From Novosphingobium arvoryzae (GTDB lineage Bacteria; Pseudomonadota; Alphaproteobacteria; Sphingomonadales; Sphingomonadaceae): 64,000 bases of DNA. Positions within the stretch are counted from its first letter, which is position 1. Each line of letters opens with the position of its first letter. The notes beneath the pieces are model-generated. The model searched no databases. It was not told the origin of the DNA and saw only the letters and a program-made list of their open reading frames with translations. The position numbers and the translations under genes are program-made. Below, piece by piece: positions 35,009 to 43,455 of the stretch. The DNA lies in NCBI RefSeq assembly GCF_014652615.1, contig NZ_BMZD01000002.1, positions 558,001 through 622,000 on the forward strand. The letters run 5' to 3'.

Positions 35009-35740
35009 CTAGACCTTCCAGCCCGAATGGATCGCCACCAGCCCGCCCAGGATCGGCTCAACGCGGGTCCGGGTGAAACCGGCGTCGCGGATCATCTGCT
35101 CGAATTCCGGCATTGGCGGGAAGCGGCGGATCGATTCGATGAGATAGCGATAGCTGTCGGCATCCCCCGCAATCGCCTGCCCGATCCTGGGCACCAGCTG
35201 GTGCGAGTAGAAGTCATAGACTTCCTTGAAGCCCGGCCATTCGGTGGTCGAGAATTCCAGGCAGAAGAACCGCCCGCCGTGCTTCAACACGCGGTAAGCC
35301 TCTGCCAGCGCCTTGTCGATGTGGGTCACGTTGCGAATGCCGAACGCGATCGTGTAGGCATCGAAGAACCGGCTGGGAAAGCTCAGCTCCTCGGCGTTCT
35401 GGCGTGACCAGACCAGCGAATCCAGGCCCTTGTCCATCGCCCGCTCGATCCCGACGTCGAGCATGTCCTGGTTGATGTCGGACACCGTCACGGTTGCCCC
35501 GCGCGCGGCGAGGCGGAACGCGATGTCGCCGGTGCCGCCCGCCATATCCAGAATCTGCTCGCCCGGCTGGGGCTTCACCCGCCGCACGAACTTGTCCTTC
35601 CACAGGCGGTGCATGCCCGCGGACATAGCGTCGTTCATCACGTCATAATTCTTGGCAACGCTGGAAAAGACCGCGCCGACGCGCTGGACCTTTTCCTCAG
35701 GAGTGACGTTTTCGTAGCCGAAGGAAACCTGTTCGCTCAT
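35009..35740 (-). CDS. ubiE: ubiquinone/menaquinone biosynthesis C-methyltransferase UbiE
   Basis: A 243-residue SAM methyltransferase. [21 protein letters not shown] and [14 protein letters not shown] are the family N-terminal signatures, [16 protein letters not shown] the SAM site, and [20 protein letters not shown] the later conserved block. It performs the C-methylation step in ubiquinone synthesis. It precedes ubiB on the same strand with a palindromic repeat in between, and is divergent from mutM across 55 bp. Confidence 0.96.
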   Translation of the reverse strand: MSEQVSFGYENVTPEEKVQRVGAVFSSVAKNYDVMNDAMSAGMHRLWKDKFVRRVKPQPGEQILDMAGGTGDIAFRLAARGATVTVSDINQDMLDVGIERAMDKGLDSLVWSRQNAEELSFPSRFFDAYTIAFGIRNVTHIDKALAEAYRVLKHGGRFFCLEFSTTEWPGFKEVYDFYSHQLVPRIGQAIAGDADSYRYLIESIRRFPPMPEFEQMIRDAGFTRTRVEPILGGLVAIHSGWKV

Positions 35741-35795
35741 GCCATGGCCCTTAGGGGAGTTTCAGTCTGCCGCAAAGCTTGTTAGCAGCTTCGCC

Positions 35796-36611
35796 ATGCC
35801 GGAATTACCCGAAGTTGAAACCACTGTGCGTGGCCTTGCCCGCTACCTCGATGGCGCACGGCTGGCGCGGGTGGAACTGCGCCGCGCAGACTTGCGCCGC
35901 CCCTTCCCCGTCGATCTGGTACAAGTGCTGACCGGGGCAACTGTCACCGGCATGGGGCGGCGGGCCAAGTACGGCCTGATCCATACCGACCGGGGGCAGA
36001 CCATGGTGTTTCACCTTGGCATGTCGGGCCGCTGGCGGATCGAGCCGGAGGAACTAGGGCCGCATGACCACATGGTGCTGGAAACGGCGAGCGGCCACGT
36101 GCTGGCGCTGTGCGATCCGCGCCGGTTTGGCTCGGTCGATCTGGTGCAGACCGATTCGCTGGAACAGTGGCCGCAATTCGCCGCGATGGGACCGGAACCG
36201 CTTGGCGAAGCGCTGACCGCGCGGCACCTGAAGGCGGCGCTGGCCGGGCGCAGCGCTGCAATCAAGCTGATGCTGCTGGACCAGCGGATCGTCGCAGGCC
36301 TGGGCAACATCTATGTTTGCGAGGCGCTGTTCCGGGCCGGCATCGCCCCGGACAAGGCGGCAGGCCGGGTGTCGGGCCCGGCGCTGGAACGGCTGGTCCC
36401 CGCGATCAAGGCCGTGATTGCCGAAGCGATCGAAGCCGGCGGGTCGACCCTGCGCGACTATGCCCAGCCCGATGGCCAGCTGGGCTATTTCTCCAAGCAG
36501 TTCGACGTCTATGATCGCACCGGGCAGCCCTGCACCCGCTGCGGCCATGAAGTGGCCCGCTTCGCGCAGGGCGGGCGCAGCACCTGGCACTGTCCGAAAT
36601 GCCAGAAGTAA
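35796..36611 (+). CDS. mutM: formamidopyrimidine-DNA glycosylase
   Basis: A 271-residue base-excision repair enzyme for 8-oxoguanine. The N-terminus after Met is PELPEVETTVRGL (catalytic Pro and Glu), GRRAKYG carries the conserved Lys, and the C-terminal zinc finger is CTRCG followed by HCPKCQK. The start at 35796 is fixed by the need for MPELPEVE; the longer in-frame reading would block the catalytic Pro. No strong ribosome binding site is visible. Confidence 0.97.
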   Translation: MPELPEVETTVRGLARYLDGARLARVELRRADLRRPFPVDLVQVLTGATVTGMGRRAKYGLIHTDRGQTMVFHLGMSGRWRIEPEELGPHDHMVLETASGHVLALCDPRRFGSVDLVQTDSLEQWPQFAAMGPEPLGEALTARHLKAALAGRSAAIKLMLLDQRIVAGLGNIYVCEALFRAGIAPDKAAGRVSGPALERLVPAIKAVIAEAIEAGGSTLRDYAQPDGQLGYFSKQFDVYDRTGQPCTRCGHEVARFAQGGRSTWHCPKCQK

Positions 36612-36638
36612 AACCGGCGCCGGCATCGCACTCCCTTG

Positions 36639-36672
36639 TTGACGATTCGGCCCCGCACGGTTAAGGGCCGCG
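36639..36672 (+). promoter_or_regulatory. rpsT promoter, TTGAC-N17-TTAA with GC-rich discriminator
   Basis: TTGAC at 36639-36643, TTAA at 36661-36664, then GGGCCGCG. Spacing is the same as for rpmJ and rpmH. A GATTC (GANTC) site at 36644-36648 directly follows the -35 box. The start codon lies about 95 bp downstream. Confidence 0.6.
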
Positions 36673-36767
36673 CTTCTTGCGGGATCGACTTCGGTCGGGC
36701 GCTCCGCATTTGCAACAGATTAAACCGCTAGGGTGGCTGCACGAAGGCAGCCGAATGAAGGACGAAC

Positions 36768-37028
36768 ATGGCCAATACGCCGCAAGCCAAGAAGCGCATC
36801 CGCCGCAACGAACGTCGCGCCGAAATCAACGGCAACCGCCTGTCGCGCATTCGCACTTTCGTGAAGAAGGTCGAATCGGCGCTGGCCGGTGGCGACAAGG
36901 CCGCTGCTGCCGATGCCCTGAAGGCTGCCCAGCCGGAACTGGCGCGCGGCGTGGCGCGTGGCGTGCTGCACAAGAACACCGCCGCCCGCAAGCTGTCGCG
37001 TCTGACGAAGCGGGTTGCTTCGCTCTGA
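36768..37028 (+). CDS. rpsT: 30S ribosomal protein S20
   Basis: An 86-residue basic helical protein: [20 protein letters not shown] at the start, [19 protein letters not shown] at the end. Both are diagnostic of S20, which binds 16S rRNA early in assembly. GAAGGAC precedes the ATG. It has its own promoter and a strong terminator, and lies upstream of dnaA as in many alphaproteobacteria. Confidence 0.98.
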   Translation: MANTPQAKKRIRRNERRAEINGNRLSRIRTFVKKVESALAGGDKAAAADALKAAQPELARGVARGVLHKNTAARKLSRLTKRVASL

Positions 37029-37077
37029 TTCGCGAATCGGATGCGCCAATCGCGGCGCTCCGGCGGAACGAAATGGG

Positions 37078-37110
37078 AAAAAAGCCGGCGCTAAACCCGC
37101 CGGCTTTTTT
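37078..37110 (+). terminator. rpsT terminator
   Basis: AAAAAAGCCGGCG / CGCCGGCTTTTTT, a perfect 13-bp stem with a 7-nt loop and a run of six T, 50 bp after the rpsT stop. Confidence 0.95.
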
Positions 37111-37527
37111 CGTGTCCAAAACGGGTGTTTTTGCTGCTGTGCGGCAACCCTTTGAATTCCGCCGATTCGGTGGCTCTCAACTTTGAAAATCTAGCGTTAA
37201 CAGCGCTTTAGGCATTACCTTCGGGATTCTCCCGCGGCTGCCTGAGTCAAGAGCCATTATTTCAATATTTTTACATCGGCCGCCTTGCCCTTGGCGCTGA
37301 AGCGTCCATAAAACCGGAACTGCCTGAGGCGGTTCTCGCCGGGGCATCACATCAAAGTCTGAATAATGGCGTTGGCCTTGTGGGAAGGCTGGCGGGGGCA
37401 TGGTCTGTGCCATTGGCACCGGCTTGTGGGTTGTTTGTTTGCAGTGGGGGCGCACCGGGTGACTGGTACGGGTTCGAGCAGCCAGCGCAGTGGCGCAGGC
37501 GCCAATAACAGGAATGACGCAGAGCGC
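37111..37527 (+). promoter_or_regulatory. dnaA upstream region with three GANTC sites and a CtrA-like box
   Basis: 417 bp without a gene, less GC-rich than its surroundings around 37150-37270. It contains GATTC at 37164-37168, GATTC at 37225-37229 and GAGTC at 37244-37248, and TTAA-N7-TTAG at 37197-37211, one base from the CtrA consensus TTAA-N7-TTAA. No set of TTATCCACA DnaA boxes was seen, so I do not call it an origin. It most likely holds the dnaA promoter and leader. Confidence 0.55.
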
Positions 37528-38955
37528 ATGATCGACGAACAAGAAGCGCTCGACCTTGCAGCGGACTGGGCTGACATCAGCCAGGGGCTGCGCAAGGATT
37601 TGGGGCAGCAGCTGCACGCGCAATGGATCAAGCCGATCCAGCTGGGCAGCTTCTGCAAGGAAACCGGCACGCTGGACCTTTATCTGCCCACCGAATTTTC
37701 GGCCAACTGGGTGGCGGATCGCTTTGCCGACCGCCTGTCGCTGGCGTGGAAGATCGCCCGCCCCGATGTGCGCCACGTGCGCGTTTCGGTGCTGCCGGGC
37801 CGCCGCGCAATGCAGGGCCTGCGGCTTGGCCGCGATGAGGGCACGCGCCGCGCCGCCAACGATTCGGTCCCGGCCCAGCCGGGCGATGCGCTGGGCCTGG
37901 GCGCGGCGGAACTGGGCGGCATCGGCCAGGCCCCGATCGGGCTAGACCCGTCGCTGACCTTTGCCAGCTTCGTGACCGGGGCGGCCAACGTGCTGGCCTC
38001 GAACGCGGCGCAGCGCATGGCGGCGGTGGAAACCCCGCAGTTCGCTCCGCTCTACCTCAAGGCGGCAACCGGCCAGGGCAAGACGCACCTGCTTCACGCC
38101 ATCGGTCACGCCTATCTGGCGGCGCATCCGCGCGCCCGGATCTTCTACTGCTCGGCCGAGCGCTTCATGGTCGAATTCGTTCAGGCGCTGCGCCAGAACC
38201 AGACCATCGAATTCAAGGCCCGGCTGCGCGGATTCGACCTGCTGCTGGTGGACGATATCCAGTTCATCATCGGCAAGGCCTCTGCACAAGAAGAGCTACT
38301 TTACACGATCGATGCGCTGCTGGCCGAAGGCAAGCGACTGGTCTTTGCCGCCGACCGCGCCCCGCAGGCGCTGGACGGGGTGGAACAGCGCCTGCTGTCG
38401 CGCCTGTCGATGGGTCTGGTGGCCGATATCCAGCCCGCCGACATCGAACTGCGCCGCGCGATCCTCGAACACCGTCTGGCCCGGTTCTCGCCCACGCATG
38501 TTCCGGCGGACGTGGTCGAGTTTCTCGCCCGCACGATCAACCGCAACGTGCGCGAACTGGTTGGCGGCCTGAACAAGCTGATCGCCTATGCCCAGCTGAC
38601 CGGCCAGGCCGTGTCGCTGCAACTGGCCGAAGAACAGCTGACCGACATCCTTTCGGCCAACCGCCGCCGGATCACCATTGACGAGATCCAGCGCACGGTC
38701 TGCCAGTTCTACCGGGTCGACCGCACCGAAATGGCCAGCAAGCGTCGCGCCCGCGCGGTCGTGCGCCCCCGGCAGGTGGCGATGTATCTGGCAAAGGTGC
38801 TGACCCCGCGCAGCTACCCGGAAATCGGCCGCAAGTTCGGCGGGCGCGATCACTCCACCGTAATCCACGCCGTGCGCCTGATCGAAGACCTGCGCACCCG
38901 CGACGCCGACATGGACGGCGACGTCCGCTCGCTGCTGCGCCAGCTGGAAAGCTGA
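37528..38955 (+). CDS. dnaA: chromosomal replication initiator protein DnaA
   Basis: A 475-residue initiator. Domain I (about 12-85) is followed by a short linker, then the AAA+ domain with Walker A ATGQGKTHLLHAIG (about 178-190) and Walker B LLLVDDIQFI (about 236-245). The C-terminal DNA-binding domain IV has the family signature GRKFGGRDHSTVIHAVRLIE (about 433-452). Walker A has Gln where Leu is common (GLGKTHL). The start at 37528 gives the usual alphaproteobacterial N-terminus. rpsT lies upstream. Confidence 0.97.
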   Translation: MIDEQEALDLAADWADISQGLRKDLGQQLHAQWIKPIQLGSFCKETGTLDLYLPTEFSANWVADRFADRLSLAWKIARPDVRHVRVSVLPGRRAMQGLRLGRDEGTRRAANDSVPAQPGDALGLGAAELGGIGQAPIGLDPSLTFASFVTGAANVLASNAAQRMAAVETPQFAPLYLKAATGQGKTHLLHAIGHAYLAAHPRARIFYCSAERFMVEFVQALRQNQTIEFKARLRGFDLLLVDDIQFIIGKASAQEELLYTIDALLAEGKRLVFAADRAPQALDGVEQRLLSRLSMGLVADIQPADIELRRAILEHRLARFSPTHVPADVVEFLARTINRNVRELVGGLNKLIAYAQLTGQAVSLQLAEEQLTDILSANRRRITIDEIQRTVCQFYRVDRTEMASKRRARAVVRPRQVAMYLAKVLTPRSYPEIGRKFGGRDHSTVIHAVRLIEDLRTRDADMDGDVRSLLRQLES

Positions 38956-38980
38956 TCGCCAACACCTTTCGCTGAAACGG

Positions 38981-39006
38981 AAACGGGAGCTTCGGCTCCC
39001 GTTTTT
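38981..39006 (+). terminator. dnaA terminator
   Basis: AAACGGGAGC-TTCG-GCTCCCGTTT, a perfect 10-bp stem with a stable TTCG tetraloop followed by further T. It lies between dnaA and the convergent TonB-dependent receptor gene and could serve both. Confidence 0.9.
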
Positions 39007-39089
39007 GCGTCTGGTTTCGGTCCAAAAGGAAAGGGCGGAGGCAGCCTGTGCTGCCCCCGCCCCGGTCCTTTACCAATCGACCTGCGCGA

Positions 39090-41642
39090 TCAGAAGTCAA
39101 TCCCGGCGCGCAGCCCGAACGTGCGCGGCGTGACCGGCACGACATAGCCGCGCTGGGCGCAGCTGCCGCACTGCTGGAAGCGGGACAGCTGGCCGCGTTC
39201 GTCGAACAGGTTGGCCACGAAGAACTCCAGGTTCAGCTTGCCGATGTCCGCACCGACCGCGAGGTTCACCGTAGCGAACTGTTCGAGGTCGCCCAGGTTG
39301 GCTGCCGGGCTGATCACGTTGCCGGAGAACGTTTCATAGACCGCCGTGCGGATGTCCGACGCGGCCTTGCTCTGATAGGCGACGTTGATCTGGCCATAGG
39401 GCTTCACGCTGCCCATGTCGGCGGTGTAGCGCAGCGTGCTCGACACCTTCCACTTGGGCGTGATCGGCAGGCGGATGCCCTTGGGCGCCGAGATCATGTT
39501 GCCCGGCCCGGTGCAGGCATAGGTCGGGTCATCGATGATGCACAGGTTCTGCAGCGTCTTGGCGTCCGTGTAGGACCCCGCCACGTTGAAGAACAGCCCA
39601 CCGCCATTGTAGGTCAGGTCCATTTCGACGCCCTTGATGCGCGCATCGGGGCCGTTGTGGATTTCGGTGAAGCTGTTCGCCCCCAGGAACGAGAACTGGA
39701 AGTCCTTCCATTCCTGCTGATAGACTGCGCCGTTAAAGCGCAGGCCCGGAGCCAGCGTGGTCTTCCACCCCAGTTCGAAGTTGATCAGGTAATCCGGCGC
39801 ATAGGGCGCCACGTCCGCACGGCGGTTGATCCCGCCGGGGCGGAAGCCCTTGGACACCGTGCCATAGAGCATCACGCTGTTGGTCGGCTTCCAGTTCAGG
39901 TTGAAGCGATAGGTCGCCCCATCGCCCTTGGCCTGGACCGGATTGACCTTGCCATTGGCCCAGGTGCCCAGGTTGGTGCACGGCGTGCCCGGAATGGCAC
40001 CCGGCGCGAAGGTCAGCGCCCCGCCCGTGGCGATCGCGTTGCGCAGGCGGTCACCCGTGGTGGTGAAGCAGCCCGCCACCCCGGTGCGCGAGCTCCACGC
40101 GCCGTTATAGGGCGTGTCGGTATAACCATTGCCCGGATTGCGGCCGAACCCGAAGAACCCGATCAGCGTATTGTCATACTTGAACCCGCGCACCCCGGCG
40201 GTGAGCGTCAGGTTTTCCATGATGTCATAGCTGACTTCGCCGAACAGGGCGTAGTCCTTGTCCACGCGGTGCTGCTTGGTCAGCCACAGCGTGCCGGGGT
40301 TGCCGTTGACCGACATCAGCGGGCCCAGGTTGGGGATCTGATAGTCTTGGAAAATGTCGTTCGACTGGCGCTGGAAGAACGCCCCCGCCACCATCCGCAG
40401 CGGCTTGTCCGCCGGCGAGGAGAAGCGCAGTTCCTGGCTGAGCTTCTTGAAGTGGTCGCTGCCGATGACCAGCTGCGCCGGGTTGGTCGTGTTCCCCAGC
40501 GCATCGGTATAGGCGAAGTAATAGGCCAGCCCGCCGACCGATTCATACAGCGAGTCATAGGCTTCGGCGTAGTCGGTGTAGTCGCTGGAACTGAACGTCT
40601 TGCGGTCCAGATAGGCGCCCGCATAGGTCACGTCCCAGTTGCCGATCTTCCCTTCGATGGTCAGCGCGGCCTGGATGAACTTGTCCGAGCGGTATTCCGG
40701 GAAGAAGTGCTGGACCTGCAGGTCGCCCAGGCTGTCGTCATAGCCGTAGGAGCCGTTGCTCTTGGTGTTCTGGTACATGACGGTCGGCGTCACGGTCCAG
40801 TTGTCGTCCAGGTCAACCTTCAGCGCGGCGCGCGCGCCATAGCTTTCGGTGTCGTTGTAGTTCTTTTCGACGAAGCGGGCGTTGTTCATCGAGATGCCGT
40901 CGCGCAAGCAGCCATTCGCCGCCCCGCCTGCGTCATACAGCGTCGTGCCGCAGAACGTGCGGGTGCCCGCGATGTTGTCGATGTAACCGCCATCGCGGCG
41001 ATAGAAGCCGACCACGCGCAGCGCCGCACGGTCGGACAGCGGCGCGTTGACCATGCCTTCGATCTTGCCGCCGATATCGCCGCTCTTCACGGTGTTGATT
41101 TCACCATCGACGCTGCCGGCGAAACCGCTAGTGTCGGGCTTGTTGGTGATGATGCGGATCGTACCCGCTTCCGACGAGGCGCCATAGAGCGTGCCCTGCG
41201 GGCCGGACAGGCTTTCGATGCGGGCGATGTCATAGATATGGACATCGAGGTTGCCGCCGATGGTGGTGACCGGCTGTTCATCGAAATAGACGCCGACCGA
41301 CGGCAGCGAGCCGGAGTGGTTGCCGTCTCCGCCCGATGCGACGCCCCGCATATAGATCACGCTGTTGCCGGGCGTGCCGCTCGACTGGAACGAGACCGAG
41401 GGCAGCTGCTGCGCATAGCCCTTGAAGTCCGAGATGTTCAGTTCTTCCAGCTTGGCCGTGCCAAGCGCCTGGATCGAGATCGGCACCTTTTGCAGGCTTT
41501 CACTGCGCTTTTGCGCGGTGACGACGATTTCGTTGGCATCGACCGCTTCGTCAGCGGCCTCCTGCGCGAAGACCGGAGCCGCGCTGAGCGCGGTGGAAGC
41601 GAAAAGCGCTGCGGTGACAGCGCGCCGAGTGGCAATGTGCAT
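39090..41642 (-). CDS. TonB-dependent outer membrane receptor
   Basis: An 850-residue receptor. Signal peptide (cut near VFA-QE), then a TonB-box-like region EIVVTAQKR. The plug domain (about 45-165) includes VYFDEQPV and IESLSGPQGTLYGASSEAGT. The long beta-barrel ends in the outer-membrane signal FGLRAGIDF. No FecA-type signalling extension is present. Sphingomonad receptors of this CirA/iron-complex type often import plant or xenobiotic organics rather than iron. Extracellular loops contain paired Cys (about 235-250 and 520-550). ATG at 41642 is preferred because GGGG lies just before it. Its substrate may be that of the downstream oxidation cluster. Confidence 0.93.
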   Translation of the reverse strand: MHIATRRAVTAALFASTALSAAPVFAQEAADEAVDANEIVVTAQKRSESLQKVPISIQALGTAKLEELNISDFKGYAQQLPSVSFQSSGTPGNSVIYMRGVASGGDGNHSGSLPSVGVYFDEQPVTTIGGNLDVHIYDIARIESLSGPQGTLYGASSEAGTIRIITNKPDTSGFAGSVDGEINTVKSGDIGGKIEGMVNAPLSDRAALRVVGFYRRDGGYIDNIAGTRTFCGTTLYDAGGAANGCLRDGISMNNARFVEKNYNDTESYGARAALKVDLDDNWTVTPTVMYQNTKSNGSYGYDDSLGDLQVQHFFPEYRSDKFIQAALTIEGKIGNWDVTYAGAYLDRKTFSSSDYTDYAEAYDSLYESVGGLAYYFAYTDALGNTTNPAQLVIGSDHFKKLSQELRFSSPADKPLRMVAGAFFQRQSNDIFQDYQIPNLGPLMSVNGNPGTLWLTKQHRVDKDYALFGEVSYDIMENLTLTAGVRGFKYDNTLIGFFGFGRNPGNGYTDTPYNGAWSSRTGVAGCFTTTGDRLRNAIATGGALTFAPGAIPGTPCTNLGTWANGKVNPVQAKGDGATYRFNLNWKPTNSVMLYGTVSKGFRPGGINRRADVAPYAPDYLINFELGWKTTLAPGLRFNGAVYQQEWKDFQFSFLGANSFTEIHNGPDARIKGVEMDLTYNGGGLFFNVAGSYTDAKTLQNLCIIDDPTYACTGPGNMISAPKGIRLPITPKWKVSSTLRYTADMGSVKPYGQINVAYQSKAASDIRTAVYETFSGNVISPAANLGDLEQFATVNLAVGADIGKLNLEFFVANLFDERGQLSRFQQCGSCAQRGYVVPVTPRTFGLRAGIDF

Positions 41643-41738
41643 TGATACCCCATCCATGGACTAGTCCGTGAATGAGACTGAATCTCGCCGCCCGATCAGT
41701 CAAGCGGTGGACAGTTTTCGCAATCGCAACATTGCCGC

Positions 41739-41760
41739 TGCGTGACAGATTTGTCACGCA
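41739..41760. promoter_or_regulatory. palindrome upstream of the TonB-dependent receptor
   Basis: TGCGTGACA and TGTCACGCA, perfect 9-bp arms 4 nt apart, 97 bp before the receptor start and just beyond the sulfotransferase stop. No T-run follows on either strand, so an operator is likelier than a terminator. The GTGACA/TGTCAC core recalls CRP/FNR-family sites. Confidence 0.45.
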
Positions 41761-41778
41761 AGCGCCGATTTGGCGGTG

Positions 41779-43389
41779 TTACCAGCCCTCAGGCACCCCC
41801 GGATAGGCGTCCAGCACCGGCCCCAGCGCCTTTCGCAGGTTCCCAAGGAACGGTTCGAACGGCACGTGCGCCTCGGTCCCTTCGCGGAAGATCGGGCGGC
41901 GGACCTGTTCGCTGCTGGCGGTGCGCACCGCGCGCTCGGTCTGGTGGAAAGCCAGGCAGGCGTCCTCGAACGGCACGCCGACGTAATCGAGCAAGCGGCG
42001 CACTTCGGCCTCGGTGTGGTCCACCATGTCCTCGTAGATCACCCGGTGGACCAGCCCCGGCTGGACCCGGTCGAGGTGCGCCATCAGCCGCACATAGTCG
42101 GCATAGTAATGTCCCATGTCGGCAAGGCTGTAGCTGAACGCCTGCCCCTTGGCGAAGTGCTGCTTGTAGTTGGAAAAGCAGCAGCCCAGCGGATGACGGC
42201 GGGCATCGATGATCCTGGCGTTGGGCAGGATCAGGCGGATGAACACCGTATGGACCCAGTTGTTGGGCAGCTTGTCGATGAACAGGGGCCGCTCGGTCTT
42301 GCGCTGGATGCGGGTGCGCTGGAGGAATTCCTCGCCCAGCGCGCGCAGCTGCTCCCCCGTCAGGTCGGGCAGCCCGCGCGGATATTCGCCATCACGGCGA
42401 GCGAGCGCGGGAATGTCGGGCAGCTCGCTCGTCCCCTCGATCAGGCTGTGGCTGGACAGGATCTGCTCGACCAGCGTGGACCCGGCGCGCGGCATCCCCA
42501 GGATGAACACCGGATCGGGCGCATCGCAGCCCTGCCCCGCGCGCGCTGCGAAAAACTCTGGCGTGGCAATCGCGATCAGCTGGTCGACGAAGCGACTGGT
42601 GTCGCTGGCCTGATAGTCCAGCCGGGTGCGGCGCAGGGCATTGGCCGCGTCATAATGCGCGAAGGATGCCGCCACCTCGCCCCGGTCCTCCAGCGCCTTG
42701 GCAATCGCAAAATCGAGGTGGAAGCGATCCTCTACCGCAATGTCGCCGCGTTCCAGCGCGGCCTCCATCGCGGCAATGTCTGCATCAGTGAACTTGACCG
42801 TTTTCAGATTTGCCAGGCTCCACCACGCCTCGCCCAGCTCGGGCATCAGCTCCAGCGCCTTGCGGTAGGCGGCCACCCCATCGGCCGTGCGCCCAACGGT
42901 CTTGAGCATATGACCAAAGCTCATCCAGACGCGCGGCTGGCGCGGGGCCTGCGCCAGCACTTTCTCATAGAGCGCAATCGCGTCCTCGAACTCACCCAGA
43001 CGGCCCAGCGCGGCAGCCTGGAGGTTGGTGTGGCCGGCATTGTCCGGCTCTTCCGCCAGCACGCGGTTTAGTTCCGCAATCGCTTCTTCCGGGCGGTTCT
43101 GGCGGTAAAGCACCAGCGCCAGGTTGGCCCTTGCGGCGGTGAACGCGGGCGACAGTTCCAGCGCGCGGCGCAGCAGGTTCTCGCTGTCGCGATAACGCCC
43201 GATCCGCCCGGCCAGCTCGGCAAACATCCGGATCGCGGCAACGTCCAGCGGATCGGCCTTGAGGTGTTCGCGCAGCAAGGGTTCGGCGCGCGGCAGGTCG
43301 TTCTCGTTCAGCGCGACAGCAGCGGCGATCAGGCGCGGGTGATAGCGGCCAAGGCGGCTCAGCCAGGATTGTTGCGGTAAGGATGCCAT
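41779..43389 (-). CDS. TPR-repeat sulfotransferase
   Basis: A 536-residue cytoplasmic protein. The first 230 residues are tetratricopeptide repeats (for example RDSENLLRRALELSPAFTAA and RPEEAIAELNRVLAEEPDNA). The rest is a sulfotransferase domain with the 5'-phosphosulfate loop FILGMPRAGSTLVEQIL (about 292-308) and the 3'-phosphate-binding region with RHPLGCCFSNYKQHF. Such TPR-sulfotransferases are numerous in sphingomonads; acceptors are unknown. GGGGG precedes the ATG at 43389, and the longer in-frame reading upstream is antisense to the permease. It is divergent from that permease gene. Confidence 0.9.
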   Translation of the reverse strand: MASLPQQSWLSRLGRYHPRLIAAAVALNENDLPRAEPLLREHLKADPLDVAAIRMFAELAGRIGRYRDSENLLRRALELSPAFTAARANLALVLYRQNRPEEAIAELNRVLAEEPDNAGHTNLQAAALGRLGEFEDAIALYEKVLAQAPRQPRVWMSFGHMLKTVGRTADGVAAYRKALELMPELGEAWWSLANLKTVKFTDADIAAMEAALERGDIAVEDRFHLDFAIAKALEDRGEVAASFAHYDAANALRRTRLDYQASDTSRFVDQLIAIATPEFFAARAGQGCDAPDPVFILGMPRAGSTLVEQILSSHSLIEGTSELPDIPALARRDGEYPRGLPDLTGEQLRALGEEFLQRTRIQRKTERPLFIDKLPNNWVHTVFIRLILPNARIIDARRHPLGCCFSNYKQHFAKGQAFSYSLADMGHYYADYVRLMAHLDRVQPGLVHRVIYEDMVDHTEAEVRRLLDYVGVPFEDACLAFHQTERAVRTASSEQVRRPIFREGTEAHVPFEPFLGNLRKALGPVLDAYPGVPEGW

Positions 43390-43455
43390 GTGCCCCCAAG
43401 AAACATGATGACGCGCCGCAATCAAGCGATAGGTTGCACGGTGAAGGGGATCACC

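Noticed and set aside
37111-37527. Replication origin next to dnaA
   Set aside because: The region is non-coding and relatively AT-rich but has no recognisable array of DnaA boxes; in alphaproteobacteria the origin is often not beside dnaA.
39048-41645. Long plus-strand open frame (865 codons) opposite the TonB-dependent receptor
   Set aside because: It is antisense to a receptor with clear signal peptide, plug and barrel motifs; its translation is Arg/His/Gly-rich with no domain. High GC makes long antisense frames common.
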